NCBI GenBank assembly: GCA_016286235.1
Contig: JAEESJ010000023.1
Coordinates: forward strand, 1-41,267
DNA from: Opitutales bacterium
GTDB taxonomy: Bacteria > Verrucomicrobiota > Verrucomicrobiia > Opitutales > UBA9783
DNA: 41,267 bases
Reading direction: 5' to 3'
Each line of letters opens with the position of its first letter. Position 1 is the stretch's first letter. Shown here in pieces: positions 8,433-17,634 of the stretch. Made by a program: the position numbers and the translations under genes. The notes beneath the pieces are model-generated. The model had not been told where the DNA came from, searched no databases, and saw only the letters and a program-made list of their open reading frames with translations.

Positions 8433-9574
8433 AAATTTTCGAATATGTTTCCGTTGGTTTCGTGCCCCGTCAAAGGTACGACGTCAATGTCGGATACGGG
8501 AACCTTTTTATGTTTTTTGTTGTCCGTACTCGTAAGCGTTGTATCGACGGATTTGGTCGAAAACGACGGCGATTGAGGGACTTCGGGATTGTCTTTAATC
8601 GGTCCGTCGGAGTAATTACGGACACTTTTTTCGTCGCATTCCGACGCAATCTCATTTGCAATCTTCAAATCATCCGACAGATTTTTCCCGCTCTTGTCAC
8701 CGCTTCCGTCAATAATGCAATAAAACGGGTGCGTGACCGTATCCAACCCGGTTCCGAAAGGCAGGCGGTCGATTTTTAAGGCGAACAGTCGACTTTCGAC
8801 GTTGTGTTGTGCTTTTTGACCGCAAAAACAGGGAAGGTTTTGTTCTTTCGATAAAACCAATACCTGGATTCCGGAGCGCAAAAAAACATCCGCACTGATG
8901 TGCGGTTGATTGTCAAAAATATCTTTGTCAATTTCGGGCGTCAGTTCTCTTTCGCATAAAAAACACAAACCGTGCTTGTGATAAACGTGTTTCGAAAAAT
9001 TCCTTATGCCTTTCAGAAACTTTTCTCTTACGTCGCCTTCTAAATCGTCTTTGAGATAATCCGAATAATCGGTTAAAATCGCTCCCCGGAACGATTCGCA
9101 ACAATCGGACAGGACACGTACCGTCGCAAAAAAATCAAGCCAGGATCCGTGAAAATGAGCCGTATGAAGCTTCCGAACCCAATGGCTTCCGAAATGTACG
9201 GGTGCCTGAGGACAACACGAGACGTTGTTTAAGCTCAAAAGAGAATTGTCCTTCCCGTGCTGTTTTCGATGGCGTTCCCATTCGCGCGGATCACGAAAAG
9301 CACGCAGATTGCAGGCAAAACAAACGGCTTCCAGGTGTTCTTTTATTCGGTGATGCCAATATAATTTTCTGTCTTTGACGTGAAAAGTTTGCGGACATTT
9401 CGGACACAGCCAAGTGCCGTGTTCCAAAGCACAGTGAACCGCAAGGCGCGTAAAATCGGGATACGATTGTTTGCACGACGGACAAATGTCGGCAAACATC
9501 GAGAAGCTTCCGATGTACAAAAACAACAACGCCGACGGGATGCAACGAAGATTAAAGGGGATATTACTGCGCAT
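8429..9574 (-). CDS. Exported multi-C2H2 zinc-finger protein (paralogue 2)
   Basis: Start chosen at MRSNIPFNLRCIPSALLFLYIGSFSMFADI (signal peptide; track ORF begins at 9691). Fingers CPSCKQSYPDFTRLAVHCALEH, CPKCPQTFHVKDRKLYWHHRIKEH, CFACNLRAFRDPREWERHRKQH. C-terminal SRLFALKIDRLPFGTGLDTVTHPF matches SRLFFASIKELPFGKGLNIRDYPF of paralogue 1. Confidence 0.8.
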   Translation of the reverse strand: MRSNIPFNLRCIPSALLFLYIGSFSMFADICPSCKQSYPDFTRLAVHCALEHGTWLCPKCPQTFHVKDRKLYWHHRIKEHLEAVCFACNLRAFRDPREWERHRKQHGKDNSLLSLNNVSCCPQAPVHFGSHWVRKLHTAHFHGSWLDFFATVRVLSDCCESFRGAILTDYSDYLKDDLEGDVREKFLKGIRNFSKHVYHKHGLCFLCERELTPEIDKDIFDNQPHISADVFLRSGIQVLVLSKEQNLPCFCGQKAQHNVESRLFALKIDRLPFGTGLDTVTHPFYCIIDGSGDKSGKNLSDDLKIANEIASECDEKSVRNYSDGPIKDNPEVPQSPSFSTKSVDTTLTSTDNKKHKKVPVSDIDVVPLTGHETNGNIFENL

Positions 9575-9723
9575 ACACGCTTCGAATTTAAGGCGGAAAA
9601 TAAAACACTTTGCAAGTTCTTTTTTCTTCTTCCAAACGGGTACTGAAAAATTTTCAAAATACGCTTCCGATATTTGAATTTTACAAAGCATTCCGCTTTT
9701 GTCGGTATAGGTTCAAAGGCGTT

Positions 9724-10317
9724 ATGATTGTCTTTCTGGAGGGAACGGTCGAATTTTTAACCGAAAGCGGCATCTGTTTGAACGTTCACGGCGTTGGTTA
9801 CGAAGTGTTCGTACCGCAACCGCAGACGTTTGGGTTACATGAGACGTCTCGGTTGTTCACGTACGCGGTTTATCGCGAAGATAATCAGCAATTATACGGA
9901 TTTCCGACGTTCGAAGAACGCAACTGTTTTAAGCTTTTGGTCGAAAAAGTGAACGGCGTCGGTCCGAAACTGGCACTGATGTTGTTGACGGCTTTTAAAA
10001 TGTCGGAACTGTGCGAGCTTCTTGTCCGCCAGGATGTTGCGGCGTTGTCGAAATGCCCCGGTGTCGGCAAAAAAACCGCGCAACGCCTTGTGTTGGAATT
10101 GCAGGGCTGTTTGAAAAAACTGCCGACGACGGTTACGGTCGATGCGCCGAAAAAAGCCTCCGTGTACGACGATGCGGCGGCGGCATTGACGGTGCTCGGT
10201 TATGCGCCCAAACAAGCCGAAGCGTTGACGGAGAAGGTGCGCGAAACGTTTCCCGACGAAGTGACCGTCGAAGGCATTTTAAAGCGTGCGTTGCAATCGG
10301 TAAAGAAGGGGACGTAG
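9724..10317 (+). CDS. ruvA: Holliday junction branch migration protein RuvA
   Basis: MIVFLEGTVEFLTESGICLNVHGVGYEV, VNGVGPKLALMLL, CPGVGKKTAQRLVLEL. Confidence 0.93.
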   Translation: MIVFLEGTVEFLTESGICLNVHGVGYEVFVPQPQTFGLHETSRLFTYAVYREDNQQLYGFPTFEERNCFKLLVEKVNGVGPKLALMLLTAFKMSELCELLVRQDVAALSKCPGVGKKTAQRLVLELQGCLKKLPTTVTVDAPKKASVYDDAAAALTVLGYAPKQAEALTEKVRETFPDEVTVEGILKRALQSVKKGT

Positions 10318-10636
10318 AAATTTTACTTTTCGGTGTCGACAGGAAGGTGTTTTTTCGGTTGTTCGCGCATCCGAACATTCCGTATGTGCTCGTTATTGTA
10401 AGTTTTCGTACGGAACTGTAAGACCGACATCCGTCGCGTAAGGAGTATAAAATAACGTATAGCGTTTGTTGGGCGTTAAAGCGGTTAAAAGTATGAAGAC
10501 ATCGGCATTCGATCTGTTTTGAAGAGTGTGCAAAACGGTTTGCATCGGTGTTTTGAAAAACGGACATTTTTGAATATGTTTGAATATCCCAGGAGCTTTT
10601 TGTCGTTTTATGGATAGTTGATTTTCGCCTCGCATA

Positions 10637-10865
10637 CCGTTATCCCGAGGTAATTCGGTATGTTCCGAGCATATTGGCTTGTGTTGCCATTATTCAGAGG
10701 ACACCGCGGCGCTTTTTTTCGGACGTTAAATATGCATCACTGTCTGTGAGTTTTTTAGGATCTTTGGATCCTGCGCCCGTTCCGTTATCTCGAAGCATTT
10801 GGCATATCCCGAGGATATCGGCTTATGCCGTCATCGTTCAAAGGATACTGCGATGCTTTCTTTTC
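10637..10865. repeat. Two diverged direct repeats of about 84 bp (10637-10720 and 10782-10865)
   Basis: CCGTTATCCCGAGGTAATTCGGTATGTTCCGAGCATATTGGCTT... versus CCGTTATCTCGAAGCATTTGGCATATCCCGAGGATATCGGCTT...; about 73% identity by eye, nearly all differences are transitions. Confidence 0.7.
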
Positions 10866-10870
10866 CCGTA

Positions 10871-10918
10871 CGTACACAACCCTTCGGAGCACAACGTTGA
10901 TTTGACGGGTTATGTGCG
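10871..10918 (+). promoter_or_regulatory. Predicted stem-loop in the yajC leader region
   Basis: CGTACACAACCC (10871-10882) pairs with GGGTTATGTGCG (10907-10918): 11 of 12 positions pair (one G-U), one mismatch. Confidence 0.45.
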
Positions 10919-10969
10919 TAAAAAAGCACTTGCGGTTTGCGGTAAAAAAACTTCCAATGAGCACTGAGT

Positions 10970-11314
10970 ATGCCAGGAGTTCTTCCGCCGCTTTTGCTGA
11001 ATACGCCTGCGACGCCCGGGGCACCCGGGGCGTCGTCGTTTCTGATGATGCTGTTGTTTGCGCTGGCGTTTTGGTTTTTGATGATTGCACCGCAGCGAAA
11101 GAAGCAGAAACAGCAGGAAAAAATGATTTCTGCGTTGAAGGAGGGCGACGAAATCCTGACGACTTCGGGATTGTTTGCGACGGTGATGCAGGTAAAAAAC
11201 GATCGATTGCTTATCAAAACGGGCGATTCAAAGCTGGAACTGCATAAAAACTTTGTTCAAAGCAAAATCACCGATCCGAAAACAAAGACCGCACCGAAAT
11301 CGAGTAAAAAATGA
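10970..11314 (+). CDS. yajC: Preprotein translocase subunit YajC
   Basis: ALAFWFLMIAPQRKKQKQQEKMISALKEGDEILTTSGLFATV; 4-bp overlap with secDF. Confidence 0.92.
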   Translation: MPGVLPPLLLNTPATPGAPGASSFLMMLLFALAFWFLMIAPQRKKQKQQEKMISALKEGDEILTTSGLFATVMQVKNDRLLIKTGDSKLELHKNFVQSKITDPKTKTAPKSSKK

Positions 11315-13806
11315 AAAGGTTGAATGCGCGTCTGTGGATTACGGCGATTGCTTTGTTGGTTGGGCTTTCGCAATTAACGCCGTGGCACGATAAACCGTAC
11401 GATGCGTATTTGCTGAGCGAGGTAAAGCAAAATCGGGATACTTTCCGAGGTGCTTGGGAGGAGGCGCGTAAGCAGGTTGCCGAAAAAAAGGCTCCCAATC
11501 TGATGCACGCGCTGTTGACGTTGTGTCACGAGAAAAATTTAGATTTGAGCACGTGTTTTACGCAATTCAACATCGCCGATATTAAGAACATCGATAAACG
11601 TAACCGTATTTTGTTGCAACATTTGCTTCAAAAATCGCGGAGTGTTTTCAGGCAGGGCTTGGATTTGAAGGGCGGCGTGGCGTTTTCGCTGAACATCCGT
11701 CCGCAGTTGCTTGAGAAAAAGTCCGATGACGAGTGTCGGCGGATGGTGCAAAAAGCCATTGAGGTCATTTCGGGGCGCATCGATGCGCTCGGGGTGGCGG
11801 AGCCGCTGGTGCGTCCGCGCGGTCGCGGCGGAATTGAAGTGCAGTTGCCGGGAATTTCGTTGGAAAGCAATTCCGATATTGTCGGTGCGCTAAAAAAGCC
11901 TGCGAAGCTGGAATTTCGCTTGGTCAACGAGGATGTGCGCGAAGGCGAGCCGATTCCGACGGGGTACGAAAAGTTATTTTTGGAGCGCGAAGACGACAAG
12001 GGCGAAGCGGTGTTAGTGCCGTTGATTGTCAAAAAAATTCCCGAAATGACGGGGAAATCGGTGAAGGAAGCGCATCCCGTTGTCGACCAATACGGCAAGT
12101 ACGAAGTGAGTCTTCAAATGACGCCGGAGGGGAAAGAGCGTTTCGCGGCGGTGACGCGTCAAAATCTGCACAAATCGTTGGCGATTGTGTTGGACGGGAA
12201 GGTGTGTTCGGCACCGGTGATTCAGTCGGAGATCACCGGCGGGCAGGCGAGTATTTCGGGGCACTTTACGCAACGGGAAGCGATTGAGCTGTCGAATGTT
12301 TTGAACAATCCGTTGGAATTCGAGCTGGATTTGGCGGAAATTTACGAAATCGGACCTTCGCTGGCGGCGGGAGCTCGCAATGTTGCCGTGAATGCGTCGA
12401 TCATCGGTGTCGGTCTGCTGATGGCGGTGATGATTGGTTATTACCGTCTGCCCGGTGCTGTTTGCGGATTGGCGCTGGTGCTGAATTTTATTTTTATCCT
12501 GGTGTCCTGGGTGGTTTTAAATGCGACGATTACGCTCCCCGGTATTACGGCTCTGGCATTGACACTCGGGATGGCGACGGATGCCAATGTTTTAATCTTT
12601 GAGCGCGTGCGCGAAGAAATAAGGAACGGTCGGGATACGGAAACGGCACTGGAGGTCGGGCATAAGAAAGCACTTTGGACGATTTTGGATTCCAACATTA
12701 CAACGCTCTTGACGGCGGTATTGCTGGTGTTTTTCGGTGTCGGTTCCGTAAAAGGGTTTGGTATTACGTTGGCGGTCGGTGTGCTGACGACGTTGTTCAC
12801 GGTTTTGTGCTTCAATCGCGCGCTTTTGGAGTTTTTGACGCAAAGAGGGAAATTTAAGCTCTCGCCGCGTGCATGGCTCGGTGAAGCGAATTTTAATTTT
12901 TTGTCGCGCCAAAAAACGGCGACAACGGTTTCGGTTGTTTTGTTTCTCATCGGTTGCGTTGCGTTGGGCGTCCGCGGGAAAAGCGTGCTGAGTATCGACT
13001 TTGTCGGCGGTGAGGAACTGCTGGTGCGCGGTGATAAAGAGATCGATTGCCAAATCGTGCGGCAAATCGCGCAACAACGTCATTTGGGAGAAGTGAATGC
13101 CGTATATCAAAAGACGGTCGGCGAGGCGATGCCGCTGTTGAAGATACAGACCGAAAAAAATCGCGGCACCGCCGTGTTTGAGGCTCTGAAAGAAACCAAT
13201 CCCGATGGGCATTTTAAGTGTCTGGCGCACAACCGCATGGGGGCATCGGTCAGTTCGGATGTCCAAAAAAATGCGCTTTTGTCGATTACGTTTGCTCTTA
13301 TCGGAATTCTTATCTACATTGCGTTGCGTTTTGAGGTCAGCTACGGCATCGGTTCCGTCCTGGCACTGTTGCACGATACGCTTATCACGGTAGGTTTGTA
13401 TATCGCTTTCGGGCACCAGTTCACGGCACCGATGGTGGCGGCAGTGTTGCTGGTTATCGGTTATTCGATTAACGATAAAATTATCATCTTCGACCGCGTG
13501 CGCGAGGAGTTAAAAATAAATCCGTTCGCGCCGTTGCCGCAACTTGTCAATTTGTCGATCAACAAGACCTTATCTCGTACGTTGATGACCGGGATGACGA
13601 CCTTCATACCCGCGTTGCTGTTATATCTGTGTTGTTCTGGCATCGTCCGCGATTACGCGTTGGTGTTCATGCTGGGTATTCTCATCGGTACGTTTTCGTC
13701 GATTTTTGTCGCCGTTCCGATTTTCTGCAAGTACAACCGCAACGATCGGAAGCGTTTAGAGGCAAAGCCGGTCGAATCTGCTCCCTACGAGACTCTCAAT
13801 TCCTAG
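11311..13806 (+). CDS. secDF: Fused protein translocase SecDF
   Basis: 831 aa; SecD part GLDLKGGVAFSLNI, TDANVLIFERVREE; SecF part SIDFVGGEELLV, YSINDKIIIFDRVREEL. Confidence 0.95.
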   Translation: MKRLNARLWITAIALLVGLSQLTPWHDKPYDAYLLSEVKQNRDTFRGAWEEARKQVAEKKAPNLMHALLTLCHEKNLDLSTCFTQFNIADIKNIDKRNRILLQHLLQKSRSVFRQGLDLKGGVAFSLNIRPQLLEKKSDDECRRMVQKAIEVISGRIDALGVAEPLVRPRGRGGIEVQLPGISLESNSDIVGALKKPAKLEFRLVNEDVREGEPIPTGYEKLFLEREDDKGEAVLVPLIVKKIPEMTGKSVKEAHPVVDQYGKYEVSLQMTPEGKERFAAVTRQNLHKSLAIVLDGKVCSAPVIQSEITGGQASISGHFTQREAIELSNVLNNPLEFELDLAEIYEIGPSLAAGARNVAVNASIIGVGLLMAVMIGYYRLPGAVCGLALVLNFIFILVSWVVLNATITLPGITALALTLGMATDANVLIFERVREEIRNGRDTETALEVGHKKALWTILDSNITTLLTAVLLVFFGVGSVKGFGITLAVGVLTTLFTVLCFNRALLEFLTQRGKFKLSPRAWLGEANFNFLSRQKTATTVSVVLFLIGCVALGVRGKSVLSIDFVGGEELLVRGDKEIDCQIVRQIAQQRHLGEVNAVYQKTVGEAMPLLKIQTEKNRGTAVFEALKETNPDGHFKCLAHNRMGASVSSDVQKNALLSITFALIGILIYIALRFEVSYGIGSVLALLHDTLITVGLYIAFGHQFTAPMVAAVLLVIGYSINDKIIIFDRVREELKINPFAPLPQLVNLSINKTLSRTLMTGMTTFIPALLLYLCCSGIVRDYALVFMLGILIGTFSSIFVAVPIFCKYNRNDRKRLEAKPVESAPYETLNS

Positions 13807-15531
13807 ATGCATTGGGTTTTTGCGTCGCCGCCGAAACCGCCCGAGTGGCTGAGGGCGTGCGTTGAAAGAAGCGGTTATCGTCCCGAAATTCAACAGTTGT
13901 TGTTGCAAAAAAGCTTTCGGGATGAAACGGAATACGAAGCTTTTCTTTCGCCGTCGCTGAAAAACATCGAACCGCCCGAGAAAATTGAGAACATTCCGGA
14001 AGTCGTTCGCCGCCTGCATGACGCCTGTGTGAAACATCAGCGCATCGTGGTTGTGAGCGATTATGATGTGGACGGTGTGACGTCGATGGCACTGTTGCAT
14101 CGTTTTTTTTACCGCTTCGGATACGAATTTATACCTGTTTTCCCGAACCGCGAGAAGGAGGGGTACGGATTGACGGAAGCGGTAACGGATCGGGTTTTAA
14201 AAGATTATGCACCTTTTGACCTGTTGGCGGCAACGGACTGCGGTACCAATTCGGTCGAAGCGGTGCAACGGTTGCGCGATGCCGGCGTTGAGGTTCTGAT
14301 TGTCGATCATCATCAACGTTCCCGCGACGCATTACCGAACGCCGTGATTGTCAATCCGCACCTGAACGAAGCCTCACATTCGCAATCGGCATTGGGTTTA
14401 TGTACGGCGGGTTTGATTTTCAAGTGCCTGCATGCGTGGCTGAAAATTCTGCGTTCGGAGAATGTTCGCGGCGCGCAAGAACTGCGTTTGAGTTCGTTTT
14501 TGGATTTGGTTGCTCTTGCGACCGTTGCGGACTTGGTTCCGTTGCAACACGATAATCGACTTTTCGCGGCTTTCGGTTTGCGCGAACTGCAACGAACCGC
14601 ATCCGTCGGTTTGCGGGCGTTGTCGGAAGTCTGCGGTGGCGATCCTTCTTATCCGCTGACAACGGAGGATATAGCGTTCAAATTGGCACCGCACATCAAT
14701 GTCGGCGGACGTTTGGAATCGGCGGAACTGCCGTTTGAATTGTTGACGAGCGACGATGAAGCTCGTTGTTGTTTGTTGGCGCGGCAACTGGCGCGGAAAA
14801 ATGCGGAGCGTCAGGAAACGGAACGTCGCATCGCCGCGGAGGCGGAAGTTTTCATCAACGAACGACCGTATCAACGGGCATATGTATTGTATCAACCGCA
14901 TTGGCATGTCGGTGTTGTCGGGATTGTAGCGGGGCGTTTAACGCGTAAATATCACTGCCCGGTGTTTGTTTTGGGACAACAAAACGGATTTGCGAAAGGC
15001 TCTGGGCGCAGTATCGAGGAAGTAAATTTAACGGAACTTTTTTCGGAGGCACAACCGCTGTTGCGTCATTGGGGCGGGCATCCGGCGGCGGTCGGTCTGG
15101 AAGTCGAAATCGACAACATTTTACCTTTGGAGATACGCTTGAATGAAATTTTATTTCAAAAATTTCACGATTGGCCGCAACCGACATTGTCGATTGCTTC
15201 TGTTTTGTCCGAAACTTCACTGACAGAGGATTTTTTGGATGAACTGGAACACCTGGCGCCGTTCGGTCATGGAAACGAAATGCCGATTTTTGCCTTGAAA
15301 GACGTTGTTTTGGCGAAACCTGCCGAACATTTCGGGAAGTACGGTGTACATTTGCGTTTAATGTTAAACGGACATCGCGCCGTCGGTTGGGGGATGGGCG
15401 ATGCGCGCATTCCGCAGAACAAACCGCTCGATTTCGCCGTTCAACTCGGTTGGTCGTGTTGGAACGGACGGCGCACGTTGCAGGTACAGGTGGTTGATTG
15501 GCGGGTAAGTAAAGAGGGAGAACAGAGATAA
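13807..15531 (+). CDS. recJ: Single-stranded-DNA-specific exonuclease RecJ
   Basis: SDYDVDGVTSMALL, VDHHQ, HINVGGRLESAE, KGSGRSIEEVNL, HWGGHPAAVGL. Confidence 0.95.
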   Translation: MHWVFASPPKPPEWLRACVERSGYRPEIQQLLLQKSFRDETEYEAFLSPSLKNIEPPEKIENIPEVVRRLHDACVKHQRIVVVSDYDVDGVTSMALLHRFFYRFGYEFIPVFPNREKEGYGLTEAVTDRVLKDYAPFDLLAATDCGTNSVEAVQRLRDAGVEVLIVDHHQRSRDALPNAVIVNPHLNEASHSQSALGLCTAGLIFKCLHAWLKILRSENVRGAQELRLSSFLDLVALATVADLVPLQHDNRLFAAFGLRELQRTASVGLRALSEVCGGDPSYPLTTEDIAFKLAPHINVGGRLESAELPFELLTSDDEARCCLLARQLARKNAERQETERRIAAEAEVFINERPYQRAYVLYQPHWHVGVVGIVAGRLTRKYHCPVFVLGQQNGFAKGSGRSIEEVNLTELFSEAQPLLRHWGGHPAAVGLEVEIDNILPLEIRLNEILFQKFHDWPQPTLSIASVLSETSLTEDFLDELEHLAPFGHGNEMPIFALKDVVLAKPAEHFGKYGVHLRLMLNGHRAVGWGMGDARIPQNKPLDFAVQLGWSCWNGRRTLQVQVVDWRVSKEGEQR

Positions 15532-15893
15532 AATGTCGCGAGAATCCTAATATACTGCGTGATGGATTTCGATGCGAAAAATATCGATGGCTCGAAAGGT
15601 TTTAGTAGCACGGAACGTGTTTTTGTATGTTTTTTTCGGTTGCATGCGGGGTCGATAACACATAATCGGTACATGTCGAGGAAATGGTAACGACGGATAA
15701 ATGTTTCGGCGTTTTTTAATGAATTGATTTTTGAGAATAACTTTTGTCGTTTTTTGATGCATAAATAACAGAAAAAGAATTTTTTGCGATAGAGGCGGTT
15801 GTACGGGAAATGTTGCAATACATATTCTTCCTTCCATTGCCGCATCTTTCCTTAAAAAATTGACAATCCGCGCCCATTCCTTGAAATAAAACC

Positions 15894-16835
15894 GTGGCGG
15901 ATTGCGAAGACGTTGTGATTGTCGGAAGCGGATGCGCGGGGTTGTCCGCGGCAATTTATACGGCGCGTTCGCAGTTGAAGCCGTTGGTCATCGAGGGTGA
16001 GAAGCCCGGCGGTGCGTTGATGCCGTCGGCAAAAGTCGACAACTATCCCGGGTTCCCGGAAGGCATCGGCGGGGCAGAGTTGATGGAGCGGATGCGTCGA
16101 CAAGCCGAGCGGTTCGGGACGCGCTTTGTGAAGGCATCGGTGCAGAAGGCGAGGCGTCACGATGAGAAGGAAGAGACGATTTTAACGCTTTCCGACGGAA
16201 CGACGGTGACGACAAAGGCACTTATTATTGCGACGGGGTTGCAACCGAATCGGCTTTCGTTGCCGCACGAAGAGGAGTTGCTTCAGGGCAAGGGGCTTAG
16301 CATGTGCGCCACCTGCGACGGTTTTTTTTACAAAGATGAAGTTGTGTGCGTTATCGGCGGCGGCGATCATGCCTGCGGTGAGGCGTTGCATTTGAGTGCG
16401 TTATGTAAGAAGGTTTTTTTGGTGCATCGGCGCGACGCGTTGCGTGCGTCGGAAATTGTCGCCGAGCAGGTGCTGAAAAACGAGAAAATTACCTGCGTCT
16501 GGAACCATATTCCGACAGATTTTAAGTTGGATGCGGACGGTTGCATCGAAGGGTTGGTTGTGCGGAACGTCGTCGACAAAACGGAACGCGTGCTCCCGTG
16601 CAAAGGCGTATTTTTGGCGGTCGGGTGGCACAATTCACAGGTGTTTAACGATTTTGTCGAAGTCGACGAACAGGGGTACATTAAAATTGCTTCAAAGGCG
16701 GTTTGCACCTCCGTTCCCGGCGTGTTTGCGGCGGGTGATTGCGTCGATAAGTACTACCGCCAAGCCGGCGTGGCGGTCGGCATGGGCATTCAAGCCGCTT
16801 TGGAAGCGCGCGCGTGGCTGAGAGAGCGGGCATGA
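15894..16835 (+). CDS. trxB: Thioredoxin reductase (GTG start)
   Basis: GSGCAGLSAAIYTARS, CATCDGFFYK redox site, GGGDHACGEALHL, FAAGDCVDKYYRQA. Confidence 0.9.
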   Translation: MADCEDVVIVGSGCAGLSAAIYTARSQLKPLVIEGEKPGGALMPSAKVDNYPGFPEGIGGAELMERMRRQAERFGTRFVKASVQKARRHDEKEETILTLSDGTTVTTKALIIATGLQPNRLSLPHEEELLQGKGLSMCATCDGFFYKDEVVCVIGGGDHACGEALHLSALCKKVFLVHRRDALRASEIVAEQVLKNEKITCVWNHIPTDFKLDADGCIEGLVVRNVVDKTERVLPCKGVFLAVGWHNSQVFNDFVEVDEQGYIKIASKAVCTSVPGVFAAGDCVDKYYRQAGVAVGMGIQAALEARAWLRERA

Positions 16836-17314
16836 GCAGATGCGGTCGGTGCGAACGCGAGGCAACGGTGCGGTTGACGGACGTAGATGTCAACGGTTGC
16901 ATGCGGGAGGCGTTTTTGTGCGATGAATGTGCGAAAACGTGCGGTATTTTGACGCCGAACGCTTATGACTTGATCGACGGATTGCCGTCGCGGGAGTGCG
17001 GGTTGTTGCTTTCGAACCGCATTTGTCCGAACTGCGGTTGTACGCACGAATGGCTTGAAGCGCACAAGCGTGTCGGTTGCCCGCAGTGTTATCGCGCGTT
17101 TGATGACTTGAAGCTCTGCGGTTTTAAGGATTGTAATGTTTATTTCGGCAAAATCCCCGCAAAACAACGCACGAAAGAAGCCTTCCAGCCGCGCTTGCAG
17201 TATCTGGAAGAGAAGATGAAAACCTTGGCGAAGAACGAGTGTTTCGAAGCGGCGCAGGCGGTTCGGAAACAACTTCGAAGCATCGAACGGGAGATGAGGC
17301 GATGCACCAGCTGA
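16832..17314 (+). CDS. McsA-like UvrB/UvrC-motif zinc protein
   Basis: N-terminal CGRC...CDEC, CPNCGCTHEW, CPQCYRAF and C-terminal UVR-type helix LQYLEEKMKTLAKNECFEAAQAVRKQLRSIE; ATGA overlap with trxB. Confidence 0.75.
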   Translation: MSRCGRCEREATVRLTDVDVNGCMREAFLCDECAKTCGILTPNAYDLIDGLPSRECGLLLSNRICPNCGCTHEWLEAHKRVGCPQCYRAFDDLKLCGFKDCNVYFGKIPAKQRTKEAFQPRLQYLEEKMKTLAKNECFEAAQAVRKQLRSIEREMRRCTS

Positions 17315-17634
17315 CGTTTGATACGCAAAGCAAGTCCGTTTTTCGGCGTTTATCGCAGAAAAAGCAGCTTCAATTAATGGCGTTTTTGAGCGACTTGAAT
17401 TTTGAAAATACGGCGCAAATCGGAAAATTTAAGCGCGGCGATAAGACGCTTTACCGGCTTCGATGGCAGGATTTGCGCATTTATTTCGAATGTGCGAAGG
17501 AGGATTTATTTATCGTTCATTACCTTTTGCCGAAGCACACGTGGAATGATTTTCTGTTGCGCGCCAATTTGCCGATCGACGAGGAAGCCGTCGAGAAGGA
17601 TGAGCGTTTTTGGCAATTTTTGGAGAAGTTGTAA
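17302..17634 (+). CDS. RelE/ParE-like toxin-fold protein
   Basis: 110 aa; FRRLSQKKQLQLMAFLSDL...IGKFKRGDKTLYRLRWQDLRIYFECAKEDLFIVHYLLPKHT fits the RelE/ParE fold; overlaps the preceding gene and pssA. Confidence 0.55.
   Translation: MHQLTFDTQSKSVFRRLSQKKQLQLMAFLSDLNFENTAQIGKFKRGDKTLYRLRWQDLRIYFECAKEDLFIVHYLLPKHTWNDFLLRANLPIDEEAVEKDERFWQFLEKL

Noticed and set aside
12592-13416. 274-aa minus ORF (and 12441-12950) inside secDF
   Set aside because: Antisense to a well-conserved coding sequence; explained by codon bias shadow ORFs.
15441-15954. Two overlapping minus ORFs (134 and 135 aa) between recJ and trxB
   Set aside because: They overlap each other and the end of recJ, with no recognisable signal, ribosome site or domain.
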